Assembly (NCBI GenBank): GCA_963801255.1
Contig: CAWDEC010000006.1
Location: 1-64,000, forward strand
Source of the DNA: JAICXG01 sp963801255
GTDB taxonomy: Bacteria; Verrucomicrobiota; Verrucomicrobiia; Chthoniobacterales; UBA10450
DNA length: 64,000 nt
Reading direction: 5' to 3'
Part shown: in pieces, positions 45,921-55,327 of the stretch
Position numbering within the stretch: the first letter of the stretch is position 1
How the letters are laid out: the number at the start of each line of letters is the position of its first letter
Translations under genes and position numbers: made by a program
The notes under the pieces: model-generated
What the model saw: only the letters and a program-made list of their open reading frames with translations
Database searches by the model: none
Told to the model about the DNA's origin: nothing

Positions 45921-47915
45921 ATGTGCGGCATTGCGGGGATAATTGATTTAACGGGGGAACGACGCGCGCCCGAGGGCGTGGTGCGGCGGATGTCTCGCGC
46001 GCTCACCCATCGCGGGCCGGATGAAGAGGGCTTTCTCGAGCGGCAAGGTATTTCACTCGCTTCTCGCCGCCTGAGCATCGTGGATCTTGCCGAGGGTCAG
46101 CAGCCGATGACAAACGAAGACCGCAGCGTCTTCGTGGTTTTCAACGGAGAGTTATTCGACTACGTCGAACGGCGCGAAGAACTCATCGCGCGCGGGCACC
46201 GTCTCCTGACACACTGCGATACTGAAATCATTCCTCATCTCTACGAAGATTATTACGAAGGGATGTGGGAGCAGCTCCGGGGACAATTCGCAATCGCTTT
46301 GTGGGACGAACGGCGGCGCGAACTCCATCTCGGTCGGGATCGCTTTGGCATCGCGCCGCTTTTCTGGAGCCGACAGGGCGACTGGCTTCTTTTTGCCTCG
46401 GAGATAAAGGGACTTCTCGCTTCAGGAATGGTGCCGCCACGACCGGATCGCAAGGGACTCGATCATGTGTTCACCTTTTCCGCGATTCCGGGGCCGAGGA
46501 CTTGTTTTGAAGGAGTGCAATTGCTACCGCCCGGCCGCTGCCTGCGGATTGTTCCCGGCAGTTCCAGAACCAGTGCTGTGATCGCGGAGCGCCCCTACTG
46601 GGAAATGGATTTTCCGGCGCAGGGTGAAGAGGTGTGGGGCGACAATCAAAACGCGCTTGTGGATGAATTTGAGCGCCTCCTTTTGCAGGCCGTGGAAGAA
46701 CGGTTGCGGGCCGACGTGCCAGTTGGGTCCTATCTATCCGGCGGCGTTGATTCCAGCATGATTCTCGCTCTCGCCTGTCGGCTCAAAGGACCGGCGATCA
46801 ACACCTATACCGTCCGGGTGAATGAGCCGGAGTTTGACGAACTCAGTGCGGCAAGTCTTTCCGCGCGACACATTGGAGCGAAGCCACCGATTGTGCAGGA
46901 GTATGGCGATCGCGAAGCGCTTCAGAGTTATCCTGAGCTCATTGAGTCAGCTGAGGCGCCGGTGATCGATACCTCCTGCGGCGCACTGCTCAAACTCGCC
47001 GAGCGCGTCCATTCCAACGGCCAGAAAGTTGTCCTCACTGGCGAGGGCGCGGACGAATGGCTGGTGGGTTATCCGTGGTACAAGGCGGCGAAGCTGCTGG
47101 GATTTCTCGACTGCGTGCCAGGAGTAAACCTGAGTGACTGCGCGCGACGCAGTTACCTGAGTCTCAATAAAGTGCCGCATTTTCCGCCGGAATGGCGCGA
47201 GCAAGTGGAAAACTCCATCGGCGGACAAAACGCGTGGATCGATTCCTATGGGCTGCTCGCGATTTCGAAGCTGCGGTTCTACTCGGAGTCCATGCGTGAA
47301 GTGATGAATAGCAGTCAACCCTGGGCTGAGCTGGAATTTCCTCTCGAAAAAGCAAAGCGCTGGGCTCCCCTGAATCGCGGTATCTGGATTGCAGCCCGCG
47401 TTCTTTTGGCCGGTCATCTCTTGCAGGCGAAAGGCGACCGGGTAGCAATGCACTCTTCTGTCGAAGTTCGCTATCCATTCCTCGACGAAGACGTCTTCGA
47501 CTTCACCTCCAAGCTGCACCCGCGCTGGAAGCTTCGCGGCTTCAAGGACAAGTATCTGCTCCGTCAGCTCGCAGAGCGCTGGGTCCCAAAGGTGGTTGCC
47601 CGGCGCCACAAAGTCATCTTCCGCGCGCCGCTCGACAGTTTTCATATGGACCCGGAGCCAGCGTTTGTCAGTCAGCTCCTGAGTGAAGATTCATTGCGCC
47701 GGACGGGTTATTTCGACATCGATGAAGTGACTCGCTGGCGTAAGGACTTTCGCAAGCTGCGCGCTGGCTCACTTCCACGACTTTCGGTCGAAATGGGACT
47801 AACTGCGGTGATCGCAACCCAGCTTTGGCATCATCAATTCATGGGTGGTGGATTGGCCGACCTGCCGCAATGGACTGGTTATGAAAAGAGTCTGGAGAGG
47901 ACTAACGAATCTTAG
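45921..47915 (+). CDS. asnB: Asparagine synthetase-type glutamine amidotransferase
   Basis: 664 residues. The N-terminal class II glutaminase starts MCGIAGIIDL with Cys2 as nucleophile, and includes HRGPDEEGF and FNGELFDY. The C-terminal synthetase domain has the ATP-binding loop SGGVDSSM near residue 273 and LTGEGADEWLVGYPWYK. It takes ammonia from glutamine to amidate a carboxyl group activated with ATP; asparagine is the standard product. It may be housekeeping, but its divergence from the PKS gene suggests that it could amidate the polyketide or supply the amine. It overlaps the convergent TPR gene by four bases at its end. Confidence 0.9.
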   Translation: MCGIAGIIDLTGERRAPEGVVRRMSRALTHRGPDEEGFLERQGISLASRRLSIVDLAEGQQPMTNEDRSVFVVFNGELFDYVERREELIARGHRLLTHCDTEIIPHLYEDYYEGMWEQLRGQFAIALWDERRRELHLGRDRFGIAPLFWSRQGDWLLFASEIKGLLASGMVPPRPDRKGLDHVFTFSAIPGPRTCFEGVQLLPPGRCLRIVPGSSRTSAVIAERPYWEMDFPAQGEEVWGDNQNALVDEFERLLLQAVEERLRADVPVGSYLSGGVDSSMILALACRLKGPAINTYTVRVNEPEFDELSAASLSARHIGAKPPIVQEYGDREALQSYPELIESAEAPVIDTSCGALLKLAERVHSNGQKVVLTGEGADEWLVGYPWYKAAKLLGFLDCVPGVNLSDCARRSYLSLNKVPHFPPEWREQVENSIGGQNAWIDSYGLLAISKLRFYSESMREVMNSSQPWAELEFPLEKAKRWAPLNRGIWIAARVLLAGHLLQAKGDRVAMHSSVEVRYPFLDEDVFDFTSKLHPRWKLRGFKDKYLLRQLAERWVPKVVARRHKVIFRAPLDSFHMDPEPAFVSQLLSEDSLRRTGYFDIDEVTRWRKDFRKLRAGSLPRLSVEMGLTAVIATQLWHHQFMGGGLADLPQWTGYEKSLERTNES

Positions 47916-48730
47916 CTCGCAGGAAAACCCATCTTTTTTAAAGTATCACGCCCTATCTCTTTCATCTCCGGGTCATCCTTTTCCTCGTTAGGCATGGAGA
48001 GTCCTTTTAAGATATTTTTGCGTGCCTCTTCTTTGCGCCCCATCTGGGCGTAGATACGGCCGAGCTCGATGTAATGGATGAGCCGGTTGGGATTGATCGC
48101 GATTGCTTTTTGCAGGCACTTCTCTGCTTCCTCGTTGCTTGTCACGGGCAAATCGCCATAGAGCGCCTTGGCCATGACACGCTTGAGAACGGTGACGTCT
48201 GCGAGGACGCGATTCCATCGTCCGAGGATGTGCCACGCAGTATCGTTGGAGGGATCGAGTTGCAGGGTCCGATCCACTGCCGCCTTGATTCGAGGCGAGG
48301 CAGCAACCTGATCCTTGCTTCCCATGTACGGCATCATTTTCCCATAGCTGATCGCCGGTGAGAGCTGGGCCTCGGCAGAGTTCGGGGCAAGCTCAGCAGC
48401 ACGTTGCGCATACTGGAGAGAGATATTGCCGAGCCGAAGTTTTTCGCTCTTCGACGACGTGTCACTAATCATGTGACGATATTGTCGCGCGATGCGGACA
48501 AGAAGGTCGACGTTGTCCGGCTCCATCTTGTTCGCAGGCAGATAATAGTCCAGCGCTTTCTGAGCGTCCAGTTGCTGGTCATAAACATCGCCTTTTGCTA
48601 TCAGAGCCTTGGCGGTATCTCCCAAGACAGTTGAACTGCCGACCCACGATACCAACCAAAGACAGATAACCGTACGAATAAGTGCCTGAGTTACCGAACG
48701 AATCGCTTTTTGATTCACCTTTTGTCCCAT
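47912..48730 (-). CDS. Exported TPR protein of the RMDN-like type
   Basis: 272 residues. A hydrophobic N-terminal segment (IRTVICLWLVSWVGSSTVLG) is a signal peptide or anchor. Repeats follow: KALDYYLPANKMEPDNVDLL, QYAQRAAELAPNSAEAQLS, DRTLQLDPSNDTAWHILGRW and KCLQKAIAINPNRLIHYIEL. The segment HILGRWNRVLADVTVLKRVM resembles the RMDN (regulator of microtubule dynamics) family, known in eukaryotes and some bacteria with unknown bacterial role. Probably periplasmic. It converges on asnB with a four-base overlap and is followed upstream by the amidase gene on the same strand, 20 bases away. Confidence 0.78.
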   Translation of the reverse strand: MGQKVNQKAIRSVTQALIRTVICLWLVSWVGSSTVLGDTAKALIAKGDVYDQQLDAQKALDYYLPANKMEPDNVDLLVRIARQYRHMISDTSSKSEKLRLGNISLQYAQRAAELAPNSAEAQLSPAISYGKMMPYMGSKDQVAASPRIKAAVDRTLQLDPSNDTAWHILGRWNRVLADVTVLKRVMAKALYGDLPVTSNEEAEKCLQKAIAINPNRLIHYIELGRIYAQMGRKEEARKNILKGLSMPNEEKDDPEMKEIGRDTLKKMGFPAS

Positions 48731-48749
48731 GCTGACTTTTGAAGATTGG

Positions 48750-50046
48750 TTATCGCCGTGGCTGCAAGGTAACCGGCGCCTTTGTCATAATCAGGCGTGC
48801 GGCGTTGGTAAGACCTCCTTCACTGAGATTCGGCCCGATCAGTTGCAGACTGGTGACGGGAAAATGACGATCGGCGTATGGAATCGGGACTGCGATCGCC
48901 GGGTTGCCGGCCAGGTTGACTGCGACTGTGTTTTGCAGGGCCAGGACCCGCGCCTCGAAGATGGCGGACCGCTCAAAGAGCGAATTTGTGCGGGGGCAAA
49001 GACTTCATGGTAGGAAGGGCGATATAATCAACCTTGTCGAAAACCCGGCGAAGTTCCCGCCGCCAGGCGCGGCGCGCGTTGAGCGCGCCCTGGTAGGTGG
49101 TGTTGGGTTGCAATTCACCCAATCGAATTGTTGCTTGAGTCGTTAGGGAGACACCGGATTTGCCGAGATACTGGCGATCGTTCAACCATCCGTCTCCGAT
49201 TGCGACAGCGCTTCCGTTCAATTGCGCTTGAATCCATCGATCTCGGAAATGGTCATCAAGGCGGACCACGTGAAACCCGCCAGCCTTCAGCGCATCGTCG
49301 ATCGCCTCCTCGATTTTCAAATCCGTTCCCGGAACATAAAGTCGTCCGATCTTGATTTGTCTCGTCGAGGACTGATTTGCCCTGGCCGTCTCGTAGCGAT
49401 TCGAAAATCCTGGATCCAACAATTCCATTCCCTTTACAAGATTCGGCACGTCCTTTGCCATCGGACCTATCGTATCGAGGTGCTTGGGAGAAAGTGGAAA
49501 GACCCCTTTCAGGGAAATCAGACCAAATGTCGTCTTCAAGCCCAGGATGCCGCAACACGCGGCAGGAACCCTGATCGAACCCGCTGTGTCAGAACCGAAG
49601 GCGACGTCGGCTTCATCATTCGCAACCGCGACTGCCGATCCACTCGAGGAACCACCTGGGATGCGATGGTGATCAAGCGGGTTTATCGGCGTCCCAAAGT
49701 ACTCGTTGGCGCCTGTCGTTCCCAGAGCGAATTCCGTGAGATTGGTTTTGCCAACGATCGCGACATCGGACCGCCGAACCGTCCCCATGAGCGCTGCATC
49801 TTGTCGCGCCGGAGGAGAGTTTTTGGCCACGTATTGGGATCCTGCAGTCGTCACCTCGCCTTTCATGTCGATGAGGTCCTTAACTGCCAGGCGAAGTTTC
49901 CCGGCATCGCCAGGTATGGCTGAATAAGAGATGAAGGCGCGGTCTCGCGTCACGCTCGCCTTCGGCCCAAAGGGAAGCGCGCAGCCATAAAAGCCGAGTG
50001 ACAGGATGATGAAAAGAAAAACGCGAGGCGAGAAGCAGTGAGTCAT
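48750..50046 (-). pseudogene. Amidase-signature family lipoprotein, frameshifted near the C-terminus
   Basis: From ATG 50046 the signal peptide ends in a lipobox-like FYGC. The Ser-Ser-Lys triad of amidase-signature enzymes is present: Lys in AVKDLIDMKG, the cis-serine in GGSSSGSAVAVA and the nucleophile in DTAGSIRVPAACCG. The frame stops at 48973 after LPPHKFAL. One base away, the sequence continues as FERSAIFEARVLALQNTVAV, then NLAGNPAIAVPIP and LQLIGPNLSEGG to a TAA at 48750, which is the normal amidase C-terminus. So a one-base shift near 48975-48980 removes about 75 residues. Assembly error or a recent mutation are both possible. An envelope amidase is the likely role of the intact form; start uncertain. 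Confidence 0.85.
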
Positions 50047-50166
50047 GATTTTTTGCTCTACGGACCACAACGACCATCCGGCCGTTCGGAGGGTGAAGCT
50101 CGATAACTCAGGCCCCAGTTCAAACAAATCAAGGGCAGTCGATGAATTATCTTGATTCCATCCTGA

Positions 50167-50592
50167 TTAATTCAGCGCTGAATAGGCCGTTGGATTCATA
50201 AAGTAATTGTCGATCTTGTCCACCAAGGGCCCGTTCTTCTCCGACTCGGCCTTCACTTTCTGCCATTCCGGATCGTCATGGAACGCGTCCCAATTCTTCT
50301 TCGCTTCGTCGCGGCTGGGATGTTCCAAAATGTAGACGAACAAGTTTTGCCCGGCATCTTCCGGCACCCAATAGCCGATGCTCTTCATGTTATGCCGCTT
50401 GAAGAGCGTGTCCGTATGATCGCCAAAACGCGCTTTCAGAGCATCCAGTTTGCCCTCGTGAACATGATACATGCGCAATTCGTAAACGTGATGCGGTGGA
50501 TTAGTTGATCCCCTGAGAGCACCAAACGCGACCATCACCGCGGCGCCACAAAGAAAAGAAGCAAGCATTTTCATATTCCGCATGATCGTCAT
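50167..50592 (-). CDS. NIPSNAP family secreted protein
   Basis: 141 residues with an N-terminal hydrophobic segment (ASFLCGAAVMVAFGALRG). The rest is one NIPSNAP/dimeric alpha-beta barrel domain: VYELRMYHVHEGKLDALKAR, IGYWVPEDAGQNLFVYILEH and WDAFHDDPEWQKVKAES are diagnostic. The family has no settled enzymatic role; it is often found near oxidoreductase genes. Several in-frame start codons lie close together (50592, 50580, 50571) and the choice between them is unsure. It is a single gene, upstream of the amidase and divergent from the membrane protein at 50805. Confidence 0.85.
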   Translation of the reverse strand: MTIMRNMKMLASFLCGAAVMVAFGALRGSTNPPHHVYELRMYHVHEGKLDALKARFGDHTDTLFKRHNMKSIGYWVPEDAGQNLFVYILEHPSRDEAKKNWDAFHDDPEWQKVKAESEKNGPLVDKIDNYFMNPTAYSALN

Positions 50593-50804
50593 TTGGCAGG
50601 AATAGGAAAGACCTCAAACAGGGTTCGAGCCGAGGTTAGCCACTATGAATGAGCATGCGTTACAAGTGTTTCTGAAAACGAAAGTCAGAAATTCAGCGTG
50701 ACCTGTGTATCCCTCGGGCGCAATATGGCCCAGGCCGATCTCTCCCGACGAAGCAGTCGGGCGCGAGTAAGGCGACAGGACTATCACGATGCCATACCCT
50801 GCTG

Positions 50805-51344
50805 TTGGAAAAGAGAAACTTTTACGGAACTCATAAAACGACCGTGATCCTGCATATCTACACAGTTTTTCATACGGCGATCGCGCTCGTCGGAATTTTC
50901 ACCGGTTTCGTGGTGCTCGCTGGTTTGTTAACCGGTAAAAGCCTGGACGGATGGACAAGATGGTTCCTGGTCACAACGGTCGCAACCACCGTGACGGGGT
51001 TTCTCTTTCCATTCCACGGAGTAACGCCAGCAATCATCCTGGGCATCATTACGGTTCCGATCCTTGCCATGACTATCTATGCCCGTTATCCAAAACAACT
51101 GCGCGGCGCGTGGCGTTGGATCTATGTCATCGGCGCGTTGCTTTCGCTATACCTGAACGTCTTCGTCGGAATCGTGCAGAGCTTTCAAAAGATTCCGGCA
51201 CTGCAAGCGATCGCTCCCACGCAAACCGAGCCTCCATTCCAGATCACCCAACTTATCGCAGTTTGCGTCTTCATCGTAGTGACCGTTGTTGGGATCATGA
51301 GATTCAAAGTCAAACCTTCGCCGCAGGCAGCAGTCGGCGGCTAA
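50805..51344 (+). CDS. Four- or five-helix membrane protein, function unknown
   Basis: About 179 residues starting at a TTG; a GTG a few codons later is also possible and the start is unsure. Hydrophobic segments are VFHTAIALVGIFTGFVVLAG, WFLVTTVATTVTGFLFPF, IILGIITVPILAMTIYA, WIYVIGALLSLYLNVFVG and LIAVCVFIVVTVVGIMRF. The histidine in the first helix and the FPFHG loop recall small haem-free membrane proteins of the DUF2306 kind, but I am not confident. It lies 20 bases before the dps gene on the same strand and may be co-transcribed with it. Confidence 0.75.
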   Translation: MEKRNFYGTHKTTVILHIYTVFHTAIALVGIFTGFVVLAGLLTGKSLDGWTRWFLVTTVATTVTGFLFPFHGVTPAIILGIITVPILAMTIYARYPKQLRGAWRWIYVIGALLSLYLNVFVGIVQSFQKIPALQAIAPTQTEPPFQITQLIAVCVFIVVTVVGIMRFKVKPSPQAAVGG

Positions 51345-51363
51345 ATTTTTGAGGCAATACCCA

Positions 51364-51897
51364 ATGAAAAAACCTAACTCGCTTAAAACTGTAGAGCTTC
51401 TTCACCGGCGCGGCGCGCCACTGGCAACGCGAACCGATCTTCCCGCATCCGCCACGAAAGACATTGCTGGCGCGATGAACGCCATCCTGGCCGACGTGTT
51501 TGCGCTTTATCTAAAGACAAAAAATTTCCACTGGCATATGAGCGGGCCGCATTTTCGCGATTATCACCTGCTGCTTGACGAACATTCAGATCAACTTTTT
51601 GCCATGACCGATCCGATCGCGGAGCGAGTTCGCAAGATTGGCGGTCCAACGTTAAAATCCGTCGGACAAATTTCTCGCACACAGCGCATCCTCGATAACG
51701 ATGCGGAGTACGTAGAACCGATGGATATGCTTGCCGAACTCGCCGAGGATAATCGAACGCTGGTGGGACGTCTCCGCGAGGCGCACAACGTCTGCGAAGA
51801 ATATCGCGATGTTGCCACGACCAGCCTGATCGAGGTTTGGATCGACGAGTCCGAACGCCGGAGCTGGTTCCTCTTTGAAATGACTCGTCACCGCTGA
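51364..51897 (+). CDS. dps: Dps/ferritin-like DNA-protection protein
   Basis: 177 residues from ATG 51364, with GAGG ten bases before. The Dps ferroxidase site is plain: KNFHWHMSGPHFRDYHLLLD followed by EHSDQLFAMTDPIAERVRKI, giving the two histidines, Asp and Glu that share iron between subunits. The N-terminal tail has several basic residues, suited to DNA contact. It stores iron and uses peroxide, protecting DNA. The C-terminal half includes DESERRSWFLFEMTRH. It follows a membrane protein gene closely and precedes an MFS exporter after 120 bases. Confidence 0.9.
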   Translation: MKKPNSLKTVELLHRRGAPLATRTDLPASATKDIAGAMNAILADVFALYLKTKNFHWHMSGPHFRDYHLLLDEHSDQLFAMTDPIAERVRKIGGPTLKSVGQISRTQRILDNDAEYVEPMDMLAELAEDNRTLVGRLREAHNVCEEYRDVATTSLIEVWIDESERRSWFLFEMTRHR

Positions 51898-52019
51898 ATG
51901 CGGTCGGAGTCCTGACCAGTTAGGGCTCCTGTCATCGCGGTTCAATGAGTTCTCAGGGATTGACGTAATGTTGGGGCGAAACTGACAACCTGGCGACAGC
52001 GCCGTTAAACGAGTTAGAT

Positions 52020-53627
52020 ATGTGGGCTGTCGTTCAGGAACCTTGTGACAGGAACATAATTGAATCGAAGCCGGTATCGACACCGTGCTCCAAGTCAGTC
52101 GGTCGTTGGGTGCTTACGGCGACGATCCTAGCCTCAAGTATGGCGTTCATCGACGGGACAGTGGTCAACGTCGCACTACCCGCATTACAGAGCGGTATGA
52201 ACGCGACGGTCGTAGATGTTCAATGGGTTATCGAGGCCTACTCACTCTTGCTCTCGGCGCTTCTTCTCATTGGCGGCGCACTGGGCGATCACTATGGACG
52301 GCGGCGAGTCTTTCTGATCGGCATCGGCATCTTTGCCGCGGCATCTGGTGGGTGCGGCTGTGCTGCGAATATTCGTCAGCTAATCGCTGCGCGTGGTTTC
52401 CAAGGAGTCGGGGCCGCCCTTTTGGTCCCCGGCAGCCTGGCTATCATTAGTAGCTCCTTCCGCCCTGAGGAACGTGGGCGCGCCATTGGCATATGGTCCG
52501 GCACTACTGCCATCACTACCGCTCTCGGGCCATTGCTGGGTGGCTGGTTAATTGAACACATATCATGGCGCGCGGCATTTTTTATCAATCTTCCGCTCGC
52601 CCTCGGCGTTGTTTTTCTGGCGCTGCGCTATGTGGAAGAGAGTTCGGATACAAAAACCGGGCAGCTTGATTGGTGGGGCTCGTTGTTGGCTTCGCTCGGC
52701 TTAGGCGCGCTTATCTACGGCCTGGTCGAATCCTCGCGATTCGGTTTCGCGAATCCGTTGATCATTACCGTCCTTGTCGCAGCGTTAGTAATTATCGTCG
52801 TCTTCCTGTTGTTTGAGGCCCGCGCTCCAAATCCAATCCTGCCCTTGCCTCTCTTTCGCTCGCGTATTTTCGCCGGGGCCAACCTGCTGACATTCCTGCT
52901 TTATGCCGCCCTTGGCGGCGCATTGTTTTTCCTGCCCCTGAACTTGATTCAGGTACAGCATTACTCTGCCGCCGCAGCGGGCGCAGCGATGCTCCCGTTC
53001 ATTTTAATCATCTCGTTGCTCTCACGCTGGTCGGGAAGCATCGTTACAAAACATGGCGCGAAACTTCCGTTGATTATTGGCCCATCGATTGCCGCTCTTG
53101 GTTACTTACTCCTTGCGCGGTCAGGCGTCGGCGGCGTCTACTGGAATACCTTCTTCTTACCAATCGCCGTTCTCGGGCTGGGCATGGCGATCAGTGTCGC
53201 GCCACTGACTACGACTGTGATGGGATCAGTTTCTGAAAATCGCGTCGGCGTTGCTTCCGGAGTAAACAATGCAGTCGCGCGGACGGCGGGCCTCATTGCT
53301 ATCGCCGTTCTTGGAATCGTAATGTTGCATCTCTTCGATCGCGAGTTAGGAAGGCAGTTGGCTGAGTCGAAGTTGCCGAAGACCGTGTCAGAATCCTTGC
53401 TAGCTCAACACATCAAGCTCGCCGCAATCCCTTTGCCACAAAGTGAGGATTGGCAGACGCAGCAGCTAATACGACATGCGATTCAGGAATCTTTCGTCTT
53501 TGGATTTCGCGCTATATGTGTGATTTGTGCATTACTGGCTGCGCTGGCCGCCGCGTCGGCATGGACATTCCTCGGAGCAACCGCTAGCTCGGCCGCACTC
53601 AGGAATCGCCAAGCCATCGCTGAGTAA
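52020..53627 (+). CDS. MFS exporter, DHA2 (14-helix) family
   Basis: 535 residues with about fourteen membrane helices. Family motifs: FIDGTVVNVALPAL in helix 1, motif A GDHYGRRRVFLIG, motif B-like RGFQGVGAALLVPGSL and motif C TTALGPLLGGWLIEHISWR. This matches EmrB/QacA-type proton-driven drug exporters of the inner membrane. No EmrA-type partner gene is present, so it probably works alone. The substrate is unknown. The gene ends before a strong hairpin shared with the convergent PhoX-like gene. The ATG at 52020 lacks a clear ribosome site; an internal methionine just before helix 1 could serve. Confidence 0.9.
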   Translation: MWAVVQEPCDRNIIESKPVSTPCSKSVGRWVLTATILASSMAFIDGTVVNVALPALQSGMNATVVDVQWVIEAYSLLLSALLLIGGALGDHYGRRRVFLIGIGIFAAASGGCGCAANIRQLIAARGFQGVGAALLVPGSLAIISSSFRPEERGRAIGIWSGTTAITTALGPLLGGWLIEHISWRAAFFINLPLALGVVFLALRYVEESSDTKTGQLDWWGSLLASLGLGALIYGLVESSRFGFANPLIITVLVAALVIIVVFLLFEARAPNPILPLPLFRSRIFAGANLLTFLLYAALGGALFFLPLNLIQVQHYSAAAAGAAMLPFILIISLLSRWSGSIVTKHGAKLPLIIGPSIAALGYLLLARSGVGGVYWNTFFLPIAVLGLGMAISVAPLTTTVMGSVSENRVGVASGVNNAVARTAGLIAIAVLGIVMLHLFDRELGRQLAESKLPKTVSESLLAQHIKLAAIPLPQSEDWQTQQLIRHAIQESFVFGFRAICVICALLAALAAASAWTFLGATASSAALRNRQAIAE

Positions 53628-53728
53628 AGCTCGCTGACATAGAGACCTTATGCACTCAGCGAAACCAAGTCTTATCGGCCGACGACAACAACGCCATCCT
53701 GGCGCCTAGTGTCCCAGTTTGGAGCAAA

Positions 53729-53756
53729 CGCCCCAGGTCTGCCCAGACCTGGGGCG
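53729..53756 (-). terminator. Hairpin terminator between convergent genes
   Basis: A perfect 12-base stem, CGCCCCAGGTCT (53729-53740) and AGACCTGGGGCG (53745-53756), with loop GCCC. On the minus strand it is followed by TTTGCT, so it best serves the PhoX-like gene that ends at 53789, and may also stop the MFS transcript from the other side. Confidence 0.7.
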
Positions 53757-53788
53757 CCGCCACCTATGCCAATGATCGAGCCGACGGC

Positions 53789-55327
53789 CTATTGGCCGCT
53801 CTGATCCGGACGTTGTAGTAGAACTTCGAACAAATTGTTTTCCCCATGTTGTTGGGTAAAGAAGAGCCGTGCCTCATGCAGACTTGGCACGTGTGCACCG
53901 TACAAGCCGAGGAGCGAGCTATTGCCATCGGAATAATGCAGCCCGGTTGGTTCATTGTCCTCGTCGGTGGCCATTCGGTCCAATCCGAGCGCAATCAGAC
54001 GGGCTGACTGCGCCGCGTCACGCACATCATAGGCCCAAACTGAGTCGAGGGCATTGAGCTGGCCGTGCAAGGTATCTCCCCGATCTTCCGTTGCGAGCAG
54101 CGTCGTGCGATCCGAGAAGGTGAGGTTATCGAAGCTGTTGTGCACAGCGTCGCCCAGGACAACGAGGCCGATCTTGCCTGTTTGCCGGTTGGGATCCAAA
54201 ACCAACCGAAAGATTCCACCCCAGGCTCCTCGGGCCGCCAGTTCCGGGTCGTTGCCCGCGTTTGCATCGGTGTCACCCGTGATAGCAAAGAAAAAGGTGT
54301 GAAAGTGAGTGTCAGGTTGAAACTGGCCGTTTTCAGGTCGTTTGAAGGGCGTAGCACCAGCGCTCTTGGCCAAGGCATTCGCATCAAATGAATCTGTGCC
54401 GTCGACCGCCGTGTCATGCACGGTCACCCATTTGACCGGATAGCTCGCACCGACGGTATGTAATTTAAGCTGGTTCTGGGAGAGAGTATCACCCGTTGGA
54501 ACAAACACGACGGGCTGGCCATTGATGGAAACCTGCAAGGCTTCGAGTTTTCCCTGACTCAGATCGGCCGGATCGCTCGGGGTAAAGCGATAGACAAACG
54601 AATTCGGATTCTTGGCAAAGCCGAAGAGTTGCCCACCCACATCCTCCACAATGAAAATGCTGCCCTGGTCGTCCGGATGAATTCCTTCAAACCCGCCTCG
54701 ACCCATGCTGCCATAGAGCGTCCGCAAACCGCCACCCATTCCGGTGCTTGCATCAAAGTCGTCACTCATCTCAATCACGCCGCCGTCTACGTCGGCTTCC
54801 TGAGTGAAAAGGAGCGTTTGACTAAATGGATCCCAGGTCGAACCATCGACGCTGTTAAAGTGGGTGAGTCCGTCTGCGCCGGGAGGCGTGAGCAGGGTGA
54901 CCCTGTGATCGGGATTCGAGACGTCCAGATTGATCCGCGTGATATAAGCCAGATCGTCAGAATTCTCGTGGCCCTGGAAAAGGAAGTGCCGCCCGTAATC
55001 GTAGTCAGCGGTTGGTCCTCCCGGGTTATGATCCAGAATAAGATACAGATTTTGATCAGGCTCGGTAGCGACTCCGGTAGACAACAACCCGAAATCAACA
55101 ATCGGGTCAGCCGGGTTCTCTAACAGGTCGTGACCTTGCTGCTTTAAGTTAAGGGCGAAGCCTGTCGAGATAACATCGTCGGTGACGGCAACCGGATTTG
55201 CATTATTCACGCCGGTAACGGGCTGGCCGAGGACGCGAATCTGAGCTGCTGAAGCTCCCGTCGCGAGCGCCGCACCAGCAAGTAGCGCAGCCGAGTATAC
55301 AGTGAGGTAGTTCAATTTTTGTAACAT
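53789..55327 (-). CDS. PhoX/DUF839-like secreted protein
   Basis: 512 residues from ATG 55327, chosen because it starts right at a signal peptide (VYSAALLAGAALATGASAAQ); the frame is open up to 55519 but the extra 64 residues have no signal. The mature protein has the DUF839/PhoX propeller pattern: LSTGVATEPDQNLYLILDHN, YGRHFLFQGHENSDDLAYIT, DGSTWDPFSQTLLFTQEAD, FEGIHPDDQGSIFIVED and LLATEDRGDTLHGQLNALDS. PhoX enzymes are calcium/iron phosphatases; I cannot confirm every metal ligand by eye, so phosphatase activity is inference. The C-terminus FTQQHGENNLFEVLLQ closes the domain. Confidence 0.8.
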   Translation of the reverse strand: MLQKLNYLTVYSAALLAGAALATGASAAQIRVLGQPVTGVNNANPVAVTDDVISTGFALNLKQQGHDLLENPADPIVDFGLLSTGVATEPDQNLYLILDHNPGGPTADYDYGRHFLFQGHENSDDLAYITRINLDVSNPDHRVTLLTPPGADGLTHFNSVDGSTWDPFSQTLLFTQEADVDGGVIEMSDDFDASTGMGGGLRTLYGSMGRGGFEGIHPDDQGSIFIVEDVGGQLFGFAKNPNSFVYRFTPSDPADLSQGKLEALQVSINGQPVVFVPTGDTLSQNQLKLHTVGASYPVKWVTVHDTAVDGTDSFDANALAKSAGATPFKRPENGQFQPDTHFHTFFFAITGDTDANAGNDPELAARGAWGGIFRLVLDPNRQTGKIGLVVLGDAVHNSFDNLTFSDRTTLLATEDRGDTLHGQLNALDSVWAYDVRDAAQSARLIALGLDRMATDEDNEPTGLHYSDGNSSLLGLYGAHVPSLHEARLFFTQQHGENNLFEVLLQRPDQSGQ

